Assembly (NCBI GenBank): GCA_027563935.2
Contig: JANVAS020000222.1
Span: 1 to 64,000, forward strand
From: Costus lasius
Taxonomy: Eukaryota > Streptophyta > Magnoliopsida > Zingiberales > Costaceae
Direction of reading: 5' to 3'
DNA: 64,000 bases
This document shows positions 34,155 to 45,167 of this stretch, piece after piece (the stretch's first letter is position 1; the number at the start of each line of letters is the position of its first letter). The notes beneath the pieces were generated by a model. It made no database searches. It saw nothing but the letters and a program-made list of their open reading frames with translations, and had not been told where the DNA came from. Position numbers and translations under genes: made by a program.

Positions 34155-37100
34155 CTAATGGATGAGAAATCTCAAACCCATATTATTATAGTGCTTCTCA
34201 TGCTTCTGCTGCGCCAGAGGCTTTGTAAGCGGGTCAGCCAGATTGTCATCTGTATGAACCTTGCAGACTTTGATCTCGCCACGATCAATGATCTCCCGGA
34301 TCAAGTGAAACCTTCTCTGTATGTGCTTGGACTTCTGGTGCGACCGTGGTTCCTTTGCCTGTGCTATTGCTCCAGTGTTATCACAGAAGATAACCAAAGG
34401 ATCTGCACTCGAAGGAACAACACCAAGTTCCTGAACGAACTTACGAATCTACACTGCCTCCTTGGATGCTTCCGAGGCTGCAACATACTCGGCTTCTGTT
34501 GTGGAATCAGCAACAATTGACTGTTTGAAACTTTTCCACACCACTGCTCCTCCATTCAAGCTAAAAACATAGCCTGATTGCGATCGGAAATCATCCTGGT
34601 CAGATTGGAACGAAGCGTCAGTATATCCTTCAATACTGAGTTCTTCCTGACCTCCATATATCAAGAACATATCTTTGGTCCTCCGAAGATATTTTAAAAT
34701 GTTCTTGACTGCAATCCAGTGTGCCTTCCCTGGATTACTTTGGAACCGACTGGTCACGCTTAACCCGTAAGCAACGTCTGGGCGAGTACACAACATCGCA
34801 TACATAATGGACCCAATAGCCGAAGCATAAGGCGTATTGTCCATTTCATCTTTCTCAGTCTGTGTTTGTGGACACTGACTCTTTGAAAGATTCAGACCAT
34901 GTCTGACTGGAAGATATCCTCTTTTAGAATTTTCTAAATGGAATCTCTCCAGGACTTTATCGATGTAAGTACTCTGGCACAGCCCGAGAAGCCTCTTAGA
35001 TCTATCTCTGTAGATCTTCACACCTAATACATAGGCTGCTTCTCCTAAATCTTTCATCTGGAAACATTTTCTTAACCATGCTTTTACGGCATGTAGTTCA
35101 GGAACATCGTTTCCAATGATCAAGATATCATCGACGTAGAGGACTAGGAAAATAATCACGCTCCCACTAAACCTCTTATATACACACGGGTCATCTTCAT
35201 TCTTGATGAAACCAAATTCACAGATTGATTCATCAAAACGAATATTCCAGCTTCTTGATGCTTGTTTAAGTCCATAAATGGACTTCTTTAATTTGCATAT
35301 TTTATGACGATCTGATGGATTAGTGAAACCTTCAGGTTGTGTCATATACATATCCTCTTCTAGTTTTCCATTAAGGAAAGCGGTCTTCACATCCATTTGC
35401 CATATCTCATAATCATAATATGCCGCTATCGCAAGAATAATCCGAATAGACTTGAACATGGCTACAGGAGAGAAAGTTTCATCATAATCTATCCCGTAGA
35501 TTTGTTTGAAACCTTTCGCAACTAGCCTGCCTTTATAGGTAACCACATTACCATCCATGTCAATCTTCTTCTTAAAGATCCATTTACAGCCTATAGGGAT
35601 TACTCCCGGAGGCGGATCAACCAAATCCCAAACTTAGTTATCTGACATGGAGTGCATCTCGGCTCGCATAGCTTCAAGCCATCTCGCTGATTCCGGTCCA
35701 CTGACCGCATCCGCATAAGTGAGGGGTTCATCATCAATGATGTAGACTCCGTCATAGCGCTCAGGCTGTCGATGGATCCTTCCCGATCTTCGCGGTTCCC
35801 GTGATATCTGAGCCTCAGGTTTTTCAGTAACCTGATCTACTGGCTCAGGCTCATCCAACTGTGCTTGACTACTTTGTCCTTCTTCTGGATTCTCATCCAG
35901 CTTTATTTCTCTCCCACTGGCTTCTTGCAGAAGAAATTCTTTCTCAAGAAAAATAGCCGTCCGAGCAACAAATACTTTGTTCTCTTTGGGATCGTAGAAA
36001 TAATAACCCTTAGTTTCTTTAGGGTAACCGACAAAGATACATTTCTCAGATCTGCTCTCTAGTTTCACAGAGGCGAGCTTTTTGACATAAGCCTCGCAAC
36101 CCCAGATCTTAATAAATGTCAAGCTCGGCTGTTTCCCATACCATAACTCATATGGAGTCTTTGAAACTGCCTTGGATGGCACTCGGTTTAGTACCTTTGC
36201 AGTTGTTTCCAGTGCAAATCCCCAAAAGGAGTAAGGTAGAGTAGCCTGACTCATCATAGAACGAACCATATCCAGTAATGTTCTATTTCTCCTCTCGGAC
36301 ACACCATTCCATTGCGGTGTTCCTGGCGGAGTGAGCTGTGAGATAATCCCACACTCCTTCAGATAGTCAGTAAACTCATGACTCAAGTATTCTCCACCTC
36401 GATCTGAGCGAAATGCCTTGATATTTCGGCCTAGCTGATTTTGTACTTCATTTTTGAACTCTTTGAACTTGTCAAAAGATTCACTCTTATGTCTCATTAG
36501 ATAGACATAACCATACCTACTGAAATCATCAGTAAAGGTAATGAAGTATGAATAGCCACCTCTGGCATGTTTACTAAATGGCCCACACACATCACTGTGA
36601 ATGAGGTCAAGTAAACCTGAAGCCCTTTGACCTTTGTTGGAAAAAGGAGACTTCGTCATTTTACCCATGAAACAAGCTTTGCATGTATCAAGCTCCTCAT
36701 AGGAGAATGATCCCAGCAGTCCATGTCCATGCAACCGCTTAATGCGCTTCTTGTTAATATGGCCGCCTAAACGACTATGCCATAGCAAGGTGCTGTCATC
36801 AGCATACTTGGCTTTCTTAATATCAATCTGCTGTATAGAACATTCCATGTCCAACATGAATAACCCATTGTTAATTGACCTAGTAGCATAAACAATATTA
36901 TCAAAAGAAATGTAACACTTTGAAATCTTGCATTCAAAGGAAAACCCTTTCCTGACAAGAGCAAGAATAGAGATAATATTCTTAGTTATGCTCGGTACAA
37001 AATAACAATTGTCCAGTTCTAATACAAGACCAGATGGTAAAGAGATGTGATAAACTCCTACAGCAACAGCAGCAACCCGTGCCCCGTTTCCTACTCGTAG

Positions 37101-38042
37101 GTCCACCTCATGTTGTCCCACCTGTCTTCTTCTCTTGAGTTCCTATACATTTGAACAAATGTGAACTCCACATGCAGTGTCCAACACCCATGAAATAGAA
37201 GAAGAAGATACCATGACTTCAGTCACGAAAATACCTGAGCCAGAAGCGAAAGAGTTGCTTCCCTTCTTATCTCCTTGGAGCGCTTTACAGTCCTTTTTCC
37301 AGTGACCCAGCTGGCCACAATGGAAACATCTGTATTCCTTTGACCGCTTTACCTTTTGTTTCAGAGCCTTGTTGTAGCTCTTGACAGGGGCTTTGCCCTT
37401 CTTCCCCTTCTTCTTGTTCCTTGAAGGAACCATTAAGACAGAGGATGATGGCATTCCCTTCTCACGAGACTGAGTCTGCTCAGTAGTCAAGAGCATGTTC
37501 AGTAACTCTGCAGGCGTACAGTCGATCTTGTTCATATTAAAATTAATGATGAACGGATCGAAAGAGACCGGGAGAGACTGCAAGATGATGTCTACAACAA
37601 GCTCCTAATTGATGGTATGTCCCAGTTTCTCTAGAGCCTCCTTGTACCCAATCATCTTGAGTACGTGAGCTCCCATTGGACTCCCTTCAGTCAGTTTGCT
37701 CTGAAAGAAAAGTTTAGTCAAATTATAGCGTTCAGTCCTTGCCTGTGCAGCATATAGCATCTTGAGGTTTGCTATAATTTCTATAGCAGATAAATCCTCA
37801 TGCTGACGTTGCAGTTGTGGCGTCATAGACGCTAGCATAAGGCAAGCGACATCAATGCTATCATTGACATGCTTTTCATAAGCTTCCCGAACCGCCCTTG
37901 CGGCGTTCGCAGCGGGTTGAGGCGGTATAGCCGTCTCGAGGACATACAGTTTCCTCTCAGCCTTAAGAACAATCTTAAGGTGTCCGTACCAGTCTGAGAA
38001 GTTTGGCCCAGCAAACTTCTCCCTTTCCAGTAGGGATCGCAC
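34155..38042 (-). pseudogene. Element E polyprotein with premature stops
   Basis: On the minus strand this follows the C polyprotein from VRSLLEREK to RNase H and the terminal tail. In-frame stops lie at about 37602 (in the gag, after GHTIN), 37140 (after CSNV), 35631 (after MSDN) and 34446 (after KEAV). Each is a C-to-T or G-to-A change relative to C: CAG to TAG twice, CAA to TAA and TGG to TAG. The ATG used by C and F is not present at the equivalent place (ACAGCG there). Zinc knuckle, protease, integrase, YVDD and RNase H motifs all remain recognisable. Confidence 0.92.
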
Positions 38043-38921
38043 ATTGAACGCTGTGGTGTTCGTTGCTGCAGTAATCTACAACAATGCAAGAACAGCAAGG
38101 TCAGTATCAATGTAAGAATCAATTCAGGACTTAAGAATGATTCTTTTCTCACTATTTTATCTGGCTGAAAAATCCAGCAAAACAGCCCGAAAGAGTAAAA
38201 CTCTTTTAGTGAGATGGGATCCAGATTTCATACTTGGTCTCCGCGTCCCGCTCAGGCGAGATAAGATGCACAGAGGGTACAAGCACTAATCTCTGGTAGG
38301 CAATCCCTGCCAATCGCCAACCCGTGCGATTCCCCTTCATCTGGGCAATCCAGCAGACTGTGCCAACTGAGTTGGTACAACACAGTCTCTGATCCCACAG
38401 ATGGCTGCCTCCATATAGCTACCATATGCTCAATATGTAGCCTACATGGTCAAGCTGACCCGACCTACTCCCTGGACCACCACGTGCTATGCTGAGCAAC
38501 GAGAAGCGATAAATCCCTTCTCTGTAACACGCAAGTGTAATCACACACCGTCTGAAGATAGATGGGCGTGCCCACTGAGTGGGTACAACACGGCCCCAAC
38601 GATAGTCAGAACAGTGAGGTTTCACGTCAGAAGGCTATCGTGCTTGATATTTAACGTTGGATTTTAACGGTCCTTTTATCTTCTTACTATCATTCAAATC
38701 CTATGGTGATAGCAGAAGAATAAATCATGCAGTGACAAAATTACTTAAACAGTAAATTGAAAGCATGATGATCTTATGTGGTAAAAGCCCATTTAAGCCT
38801 AAGTAAGACCTTAATAAACTTAAGTCTTCACTTGAGCTCTTCATGGGTCTTTAGCATTTCCTCTAGCCCAACCCGGGCCCAAGCGCCCACTGCAGCTCAG
38901 GTGCGCCCACCAGGTAAAATA

Positions 38922-38980
38922 CGCCTATCCTAGAGTCGAACCCTAGACCTCCCACTGGTGAAGCCACTTGCTGCATGCGC
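38922..38980 (-). other. tRNA T-arm-like module in leader of element E
   Basis: The minus strand reads CTAG-GGTTCGACT-CTAG (38930-38946). In C the same arm reads CCAG-GGTTCGACT-CTGG, so one base pair has changed on both sides. Confidence 0.5.
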
Positions 38981-39042
38981 TTCTGCCAAGTGTGCTCTGT
39001 GCTCATGTTTGATTAAATTACAATTTAATCTATCTAGACACG

Positions 39043-39137
39043 ATTGACTCGTAGGTCAATTACAATTTATAAATTAATTAAAATGTGATGCGCAGATCAC
39101 AATAATAATTTACAATATACATCCAGGCACGCAGGCC
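39043..39137 (-). ncRNA. Triple CUGCGN-loop stem-loop array in leader of element E
   Basis: Minus strand: GGC-CTGCGT-GCC, TGTGAT-CTGCGC-ATCACA and ATTGAC-CTACGA-GTCAAT. The third stem is a further paired variant compared with B and C. Confidence 0.65.
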
Positions 39138-39876
39138 CCAGCACAGCACACATTAAATTTAGGCAGCCCACATAAGATTAAATAAACAATCATTCATGTG
39201 CTACAAACATCATGTGATCCAATCAAGAAAATAAAATTTTTGAAAATCCCATTGGCATCAATTTTATTTCCTTATGTTCCCTACTACCTTACAACGGTCC
39301 ATTAATAGGGATCCACTCATCAGACCTAGTCAGACCCACTGCCCTTGCATGCACCAAGTCATAACCGACTTGAGTCGACCTCATGGTCAACAATGCATGC
39401 GTGAAGGGCTGAACGTCCCTCATGAGTTTTGGCAAGCGGGTGTGACCCCGGGCCTAAATTATGAGCGTTCACTGGTTGTCTCAATCAGACATCGCTACAC
39501 GCCCAGTATGCAGTCGACCTATAGCCACCTCATGCTTGCGCATAGGTGCCATCTGGTCGACCCATCTAGGCTGTCAGATGGTCTGATCAGACAGTTGGGT
39601 CTATACTAGAGGATGATTTCAACCCTAATAACCCGTCTAAGGTATTATAGCAGGTGCTCATAGATCTAGATGGAGCGCGCAAGATGTTAAGTTTTTACAA
39701 AACACTTTAACATGCGCCAACAAGTAAAAACATACATCATGTAATTTCGTAAACTAACATGTAGTTGCGCAAGATGATAACTTCTAGATCTACATATCAA
39801 ACACAACGCAAACTAGGATCACAAATTAACATCAAGCAATCATATGATTCAAACGATACCAGGCTCTGATACCAAT

Positions 39877-40934
39877 TGAAAGTCCCTAACAAGGGGGGGC
39901 GAAACCCTAATAGCATGCGCAAATAAAACTTTTCTAGGGTTTCATGAGGATCGAATAGAATGAACATATGATCAACTTAAGATTGAAGGCATAGAGATGC
40001 GTTACCATTGCCATTTCTTGGATGGCGTCTTGGAATCAAAGAATCGAATGCTTCTTCTCCAAAGGCAATGCACACAAGGTGAAGATGGCTTTCTCCTTGT
40101 CGTCCTTTGTGCTAGCAAAGATCTTCAAGTGTCCTTATCGCGTGAAGGAGATTTTAGAGAATGACCTCTTGCTTGCCGAATGGTTTTTTTTTCTCTTGGC
40201 GTGAAGACAACCCAAGTCGAGAGAGGAAGAGGCGATGCGTCGAGGCGTTGTGGAGTTGTGGCGTTACATGACTTCCAAAAATAGAAAGTCATGAAGCCAT
40301 GCGCCCACGCCATGATAACCGACCTAAACGCCTTCATATTGAACCATGCGTTCACACATGTGAACCGGTTCAAACCAATTCGGTTCAATTGCATTTGGTT
40401 CAAAGACCAAATCAAACCAGCATTGGTTCAGATCTTATCAAACCAAATGGTTTAAGATCTAACCGTTCATCTCTTGATGCTCTTGATCTCACTGATCTAG
40501 CATCAATACTCTCGATCGAAGCTTACTGATCTCAAGCCCTAATCAATCAAACATGATCAGACCAGATCTCACTTACAATCAGAGTTTAAATTCCTTTAAA
40601 CTGAACCAAAACAATTCAGTCCACACGATCTAACATAAGAAAGCCATATCATCAAATTGTGCGACCCTAAGGGTTTCCTTTAAATGTCGGTAACGATAAC
40701 TTATGTTATCACAATCAGTGAGGGGTATCTAGCAACACATCACTATCTCCCGATATAAAGGAAAGAGTCTTCCAAGACTACACCCAAACCACAGCACAAG
40801 TGTGAAACTAAGTCACTTGACATATGTGTTTCCTTTGCCACTGGACGTTCTTATTGGACAAGCGTGTCAAGCCTGTAATTCCAATATGATGAGAATGATT
40901 AGATCAGATGAAACATAGTCATCTGGGTATGGCC
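39877..40934 (-). repeat. 5' LTR of element E, first segment (cut by F)
   Basis: From TGAAAGTCCC next to the PBS up to the TGGCC target of element F. The remainder is 50092-50685. Confidence 0.93.
40930..40934. other. Target-site duplication of element F (left), TGGCC
   Basis: Pairs with TGGCC at 50087-50091; the interrupted LTR reads continuously across it. Confidence 0.97.
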
Positions 40935-42653
40935 TGTTGGGGTATGCCCTTAAGGCTAATGTTTGAGGCCTTTGGGATTGTAGCAGTATCATGTAATAAA
41001 CTTTTGTGTTTATAAAGGCATGGTTATTATTCAGGTTGTTACCTTGTCTGCTGTAATAAGTGTACTTCTGAATAATGTCTCAAAGCTGTTCAGCTAGGCT
41101 GACAGGCTATATGTCCTTAGTCGAGATATCTTGGTGAACATGAGACAGCCTTGATATGATTGAGACTAATATGTGTTCTAATCTTATAGGATGCTTCGAG
41201 CATGGAATAAGATGTAGACTCATGGGTACATTGGATGTACTGGACAGACCCTACTGGGATATTCCATTGCTTGTCACAATGTGAATAATCCTTGTTTGCA
41301 TCAAGTGGCACATGTCCTTTAACTTGAGATCACTTGTGTTTCTAAATGATGAATGTCATTATTTTGAGGTAGTTCAATATCATTTGAAAAATAATGGTTA
41401 TAGACTATCTTGGATAATGATCATGAGTCAGGTTCGGATACTAGTGATAGATAAAGGATTGCCGTCTCCTTGTGGAAGGAGTGTGGTGTTCTAAAGGGGC
41501 CCCCCTTATATGAGATGATTGAGAAAGTGTATGGCCATACCCAGATGACTATGTTCATCTGATCTAATCATGCTCATCATATTGGAGCTACAAGTTTGAC
41601 ACACTTGTCCAATAAGAACATCCAGTGGCAAAGGAAACATGTATGCCTTGTGAAATGATTCACACTTGTGCTGTGGTTTGGGTGTAGTCTTGGAAGACTC
41701 TTTCCTTTATATCGGGAGACAGTGATGTGTTGCTAGATACCCCTCACTGATTGTGATAACGTGAGTTATCGTTACCGACATTTAAAGGAAACCCTTAGGG
41801 TCGCACAATTTGATGATATGGCTTACTTAAGTCAGATCGTGTGGACTGAATTGTTTTAGTTCAGTTAAAAGGAGATTAGACTCTGATTGTAAGTGAGATC
41901 TGGTCTGATCATGTTTGATTGATTAGGGCTTCAGATCGGTAAGCTTCGATCGAGAGTATGGATGCTAGATCGAAGAGATCAAGAGCATCAAGAGATGAAC
42001 GGTTAGATCTTGAACCGTTTGGTTCATAGAGATCTAGACCATGGCTTGGGCTGGTTTAATTTGGGTTTTTGAACCGAATTGAATTGAACCTAATTGGCTT
42101 GAACCGGTTCACATGGGTGAACGTATGGTTCAAGGTTTAAAGGCATCTTGGGCGGTTTTTCTTCAAGTGGTCGCATGGCTTGATAACCTTCCATATTTGG
42201 AAGTGTAACGCCATCACTTGAATGAAAAAGAAACCTCAACGCAATTTGCCAATTACTCTCTTGTCTCCTTCATTCGACGAAGAGAGGGACTTGGACAAGG
42301 TAGCTCTCGGCCAAGCACATCTCATCATCAACACACGACAAGGAACTTTGGGGAGATCTCTTGCTAGCACAAGGAAGATCCTAAAGGGTAGCCATCTCTC
42401 ATCTAGTGTGTGTTTTCTTTGGAGGAGTGCTTACTTGCCCTCTTGCTTCCAAGCCGACACCCTTTATCATGGCTATGGTAAAAGATCTCAAACTTGATCT
42501 TTGCAATACATATAAAGTTGATCATATATATGTGTTCATGCAAACGATTTTATTGAAACCCTAGAAGAGTACATTTTCCGCATGCTCTAGGGTTCGCCCC
42601 CCTCTAGAAAGGGGTTTTATCTGCCTGCGCTCCCCCTTGAAGGGGACTCTTCA
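40935..42653 (+). repeat. 5' LTR of element F (1719 bp)
   Basis: TGTTGGGGTATGCCC to GGGGACTCTTCA. Its U5 end carries a CCCCC-TTGAA-GGGG inverted repeat. Confidence 0.96.
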
Positions 42654-42655
42654 AT

Positions 42656-42667
42656 TGGTATCAGAGC
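42656..42667 (+). other. Primer binding site of element F
   Basis: TGGTATCAGAGC, two bases after the LTR. Confidence 0.93.
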
Positions 42668-43451
42668 GGGTTATGCATGAATCTTATGATTGCTTTAGTG
42701 ATCCATGTTTGCGCCATTGTTGTAGATCTATCATCACCATGAATACATGCTAGTCATTAGATGTTGGCGCATGATTGATATCACATGTTTGCGCTAATGG
42801 ATAGATCTAATGTCAACATGCGAAACTACATGTTATTACTTGTATGATTCTTGGCGCATGTTTCTTGATGGCGCTTGTTGAATGTCTTTGTAAAATTCAT
42901 TACATCTTGCGCGCCTCACTAGATCTAAGTGGCGCCTACTATAAACCCTTAGATGGGTTGATGGGGTTGAAGTCGCCTCTAAGTTAGATCCACTAGTCTG
43001 ATCAGACCATCTGACAGCCTAGATGGATCGACCAGATGGCACCTGTGCGCAAGCACGAGGTGGCCATAGGTCGATTGCATCTTAGGCGTGTAGCGAGGTC
43101 TGGTTGAGACAACTCAGTGAACACACGAGTTAGGCCCGGGGTCACACCCGCTTGCCAGAACTCATGAGGGTTGTTCAGCCCTTGGCGCATGCATGGTTGA
43201 CCATTAGGTCAACTCGAGTCAGTTAGGACTTGGTGCATGCAAGGGCAGAGGATCTGACTAGTTGGATGAGTGGATCCCTATCAATGGACCATTGTAAGGT
43301 TGTAGGGCTTATAAGAAAATTAAAATTGATGCCAATGGGGTTTTCAAAAATTTTATTTTCTTTGTAATGGATCACATGTTGATTGAATGATGCCATGATG
43401 CTTGTTTATTTCATCTTATGTGGGTTGCCCTTTTATTGTGTGCTGTGCTGG

Positions 43452-43535
43452 GGCCTGCGAGCCTGGTAAATTATTATTTTGTGATCTGCGAATCACTTTT
43501 TAATTCATTGATTGTATAATTGACCTGTGAGTCAA
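43452..43535 (+). ncRNA. Triple CUGCGN-loop stem-loop array in leader of element F
   Basis: GGC-CTGCGA-GCC, GTGAT-CTGCGA-ATCAC and TTGAC-CTGTGA-GTCAA. The third loop has one change (CTGTGA). Confidence 0.65.
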
Positions 43536-44462
43536 ACTTGTCTAGATAGATCAAATTGTATTTGATTAGACAAGAGCACAAAGGCACACATCCTAGAGGG
43601 GCATTCAGCTGGTGGCGCACCTGAGGTGCTCTTGGCGCTAGGGCCCTGGGTTGGACCAGATGAGATGCAAAAGTCCCAAGAAGAGCAAGTGAAGACTTAA
43701 GTATCTTAAGGTCTTACTTAGGCTTTGGGCTTTTACCACATAAGATCCATGCTTTCTTTTTTTTGCTTATATAATTAGAACTGCATGAGTTTATCTTCTG
43801 CTATCACCATAGGAATTGCATGATAGTGAAGAAGATAAAAGGACCGTTAAAATCCAACGCTAACATATCAAGCTCGTAAGCCTTCTGACGCGAAACCTCA
43901 CTGTTCTGATTATCGTTGGAGCCGTGTTGTACCCACTCAGTGGGCACGTCCATCTATCTTCAGACGGTGCGGGATTTCACCTGCGTGTTACAGAGAAGGG
44001 ATTTATCGCTTCTCGTTGCTCAGCATAGCACGTGGTGGTCCAGGGAGTAGGTCGGGTCAGCTTGACCATGTAGGCTACATATGTGGCGCATATGGTAGCG
44101 CATGGAGGCAGCCATCTGTGGGATCAGAGACTGTGTTGTACCAACTCAGTTGGCACAGTCTGCTGGATTGCCCAGATGAAGGGGAATCGCACGGGTTGGC
44201 GATTGGCTAGGACAGCCTACTAGAAATTAATGCTTGTCATCTCTGTGCATCTTATCTCGCCTGAGCGGGACGCGGAGACCAAGTATGAAATCTGGATCCC
44301 ATCTCACTAAAAGAGTGTTACTCTTTCGGACTGTTTACTGGATTTTTCAGTCAGACAAAATAGTGAGAAAAAGAATCTTTCTTAAGTCCTGGATTGATTC
44401 TGAACATTGATACTGACCTTGCTGTTCTTGCATTGTTGTAGATTCCTGCAGCAACGAACACC

Positions 44463-45167
44463 ATGAGCTTCAATGTGCAATCCCTACTGGAAAGGGAGAA
44501 GTTTGCTGGGCCGAACTTCTCTGACTGGTTCGGACACCTTAAGATCGTTCTTAAGGCAGAGAGGAAACTGTATGTCCTCGAGACGGTAGTGCCGCCTCAA
44601 CCCGCTGCGAACGCCGCAAGGGCGGTTCGTGAAGCCTATGAAAAGCATGTCAATGATAGCATTGATGTCGCTTGCCTGATGCTAGCGTCTATGACGCCAC
44701 CGCTGCAGCGTCAGCATGAGGATATGTCGGCTATAGAGATTATAGCGAACCTCAAGATGCTGTATGCTGCACAGGCGAGGACAGAACGCTATAATCTGAC
44801 GAAGCTCTTCTTTCAGAGCAAACTGGCTGAAGGGAGCCCAGTTGGAGCTCACGTGCTCAAGATGATTGGGCACAAGGAGGCTCTAGAGAAACTGGGGCAT
44901 ACCATTAACCAGGAGCTTGCTGTAGACATAATTCTGCAGTCTCTCCCGCCCTCTTTCGATGCGTTCATTATTAACTTTAATATGAACAAAATCGATTGTA
45001 CTCCGGCAGAGCTGCTGAATATGCTCTTGACTACTAAGGAAACTCTGAAGGGAAAGCCTTCAACCTCTGTCTTACTGGTTCCTTCTAGGAACAAGAAGAA
45101 GGGGAAGAAGGGCAAGGCCCCTGTCAAGAACTACAGTAAGGCTCTGAAACAGAAGGTGAAGCGGTAG
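44463..45167 (+). CDS. Gag of element F (234 aa, ends at in-frame UAG)
   Basis: Starts MSFNVQSLLEREKF and follows C's Gag almost residue for residue. It ends KQKVKR at a TAG (45165-45167), immediately before the zinc knuckle. C has a serine codon here and B has TCG, so a single C-to-A change explains the stop. The protein lacks the nucleocapsid zinc knuckle, so it may assemble poorly or fail to bind RNA unless the stop is read through. Confidence 0.85.
   Translation: MSFNVQSLLEREKFAGPNFSDWFGHLKIVLKAERKLYVLETVVPPQPAANAARAVREAYEKHVNDSIDVACLMLASMTPPLQRQHEDMSAIEIIANLKMLYAAQARTERYNLTKLFFQSKLAEGSPVGAHVLKMIGHKEALEKLGHTINQELAVDIILQSLPPSFDAFIINFNMNKIDCTPAELLNMLLTTKETLKGKPSTSVLLVPSRNKKKGKKGKAPVKNYSKALKQKVKR

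Larger units (their letters stand above)
38043..39876 (-). other. Untranslated leader and PBS of element E
   Basis: PBS at 39863-39874 (complement of TGGTATCAGAGC). CTGCGN hairpins at 39126-39137, 39084-39101 and 39043-39060; palindromic hairpins at 38571-38583 and 38363-38375; T-arm-like module near 38922-38980, all read on the minus strand. It has the same order as C. Confidence 0.8.
42654..44462 (+). other. Untranslated leader of element F
   Basis: Same plan as C but without the T-arm-like module. CTGCGN hairpins at 43452-43463, 43481-43496 and 43520-43535. Palindromic hairpins at 43932-43944 and 44141-44153. The AAAGAGT/ACTCTTT hairpin lies near 44310. A pyrimidine-rich stretch ending TTGTAG lies about 20 bases before the gag ATG. 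Confidence 0.8.

Noticed and set aside
42222..42497. 91-codon ORF in the 5' LTR of F (again at 49655-49930)
   Set aside because: LTR sequence with no domain. Identity between copies is explained by LTR duplication.
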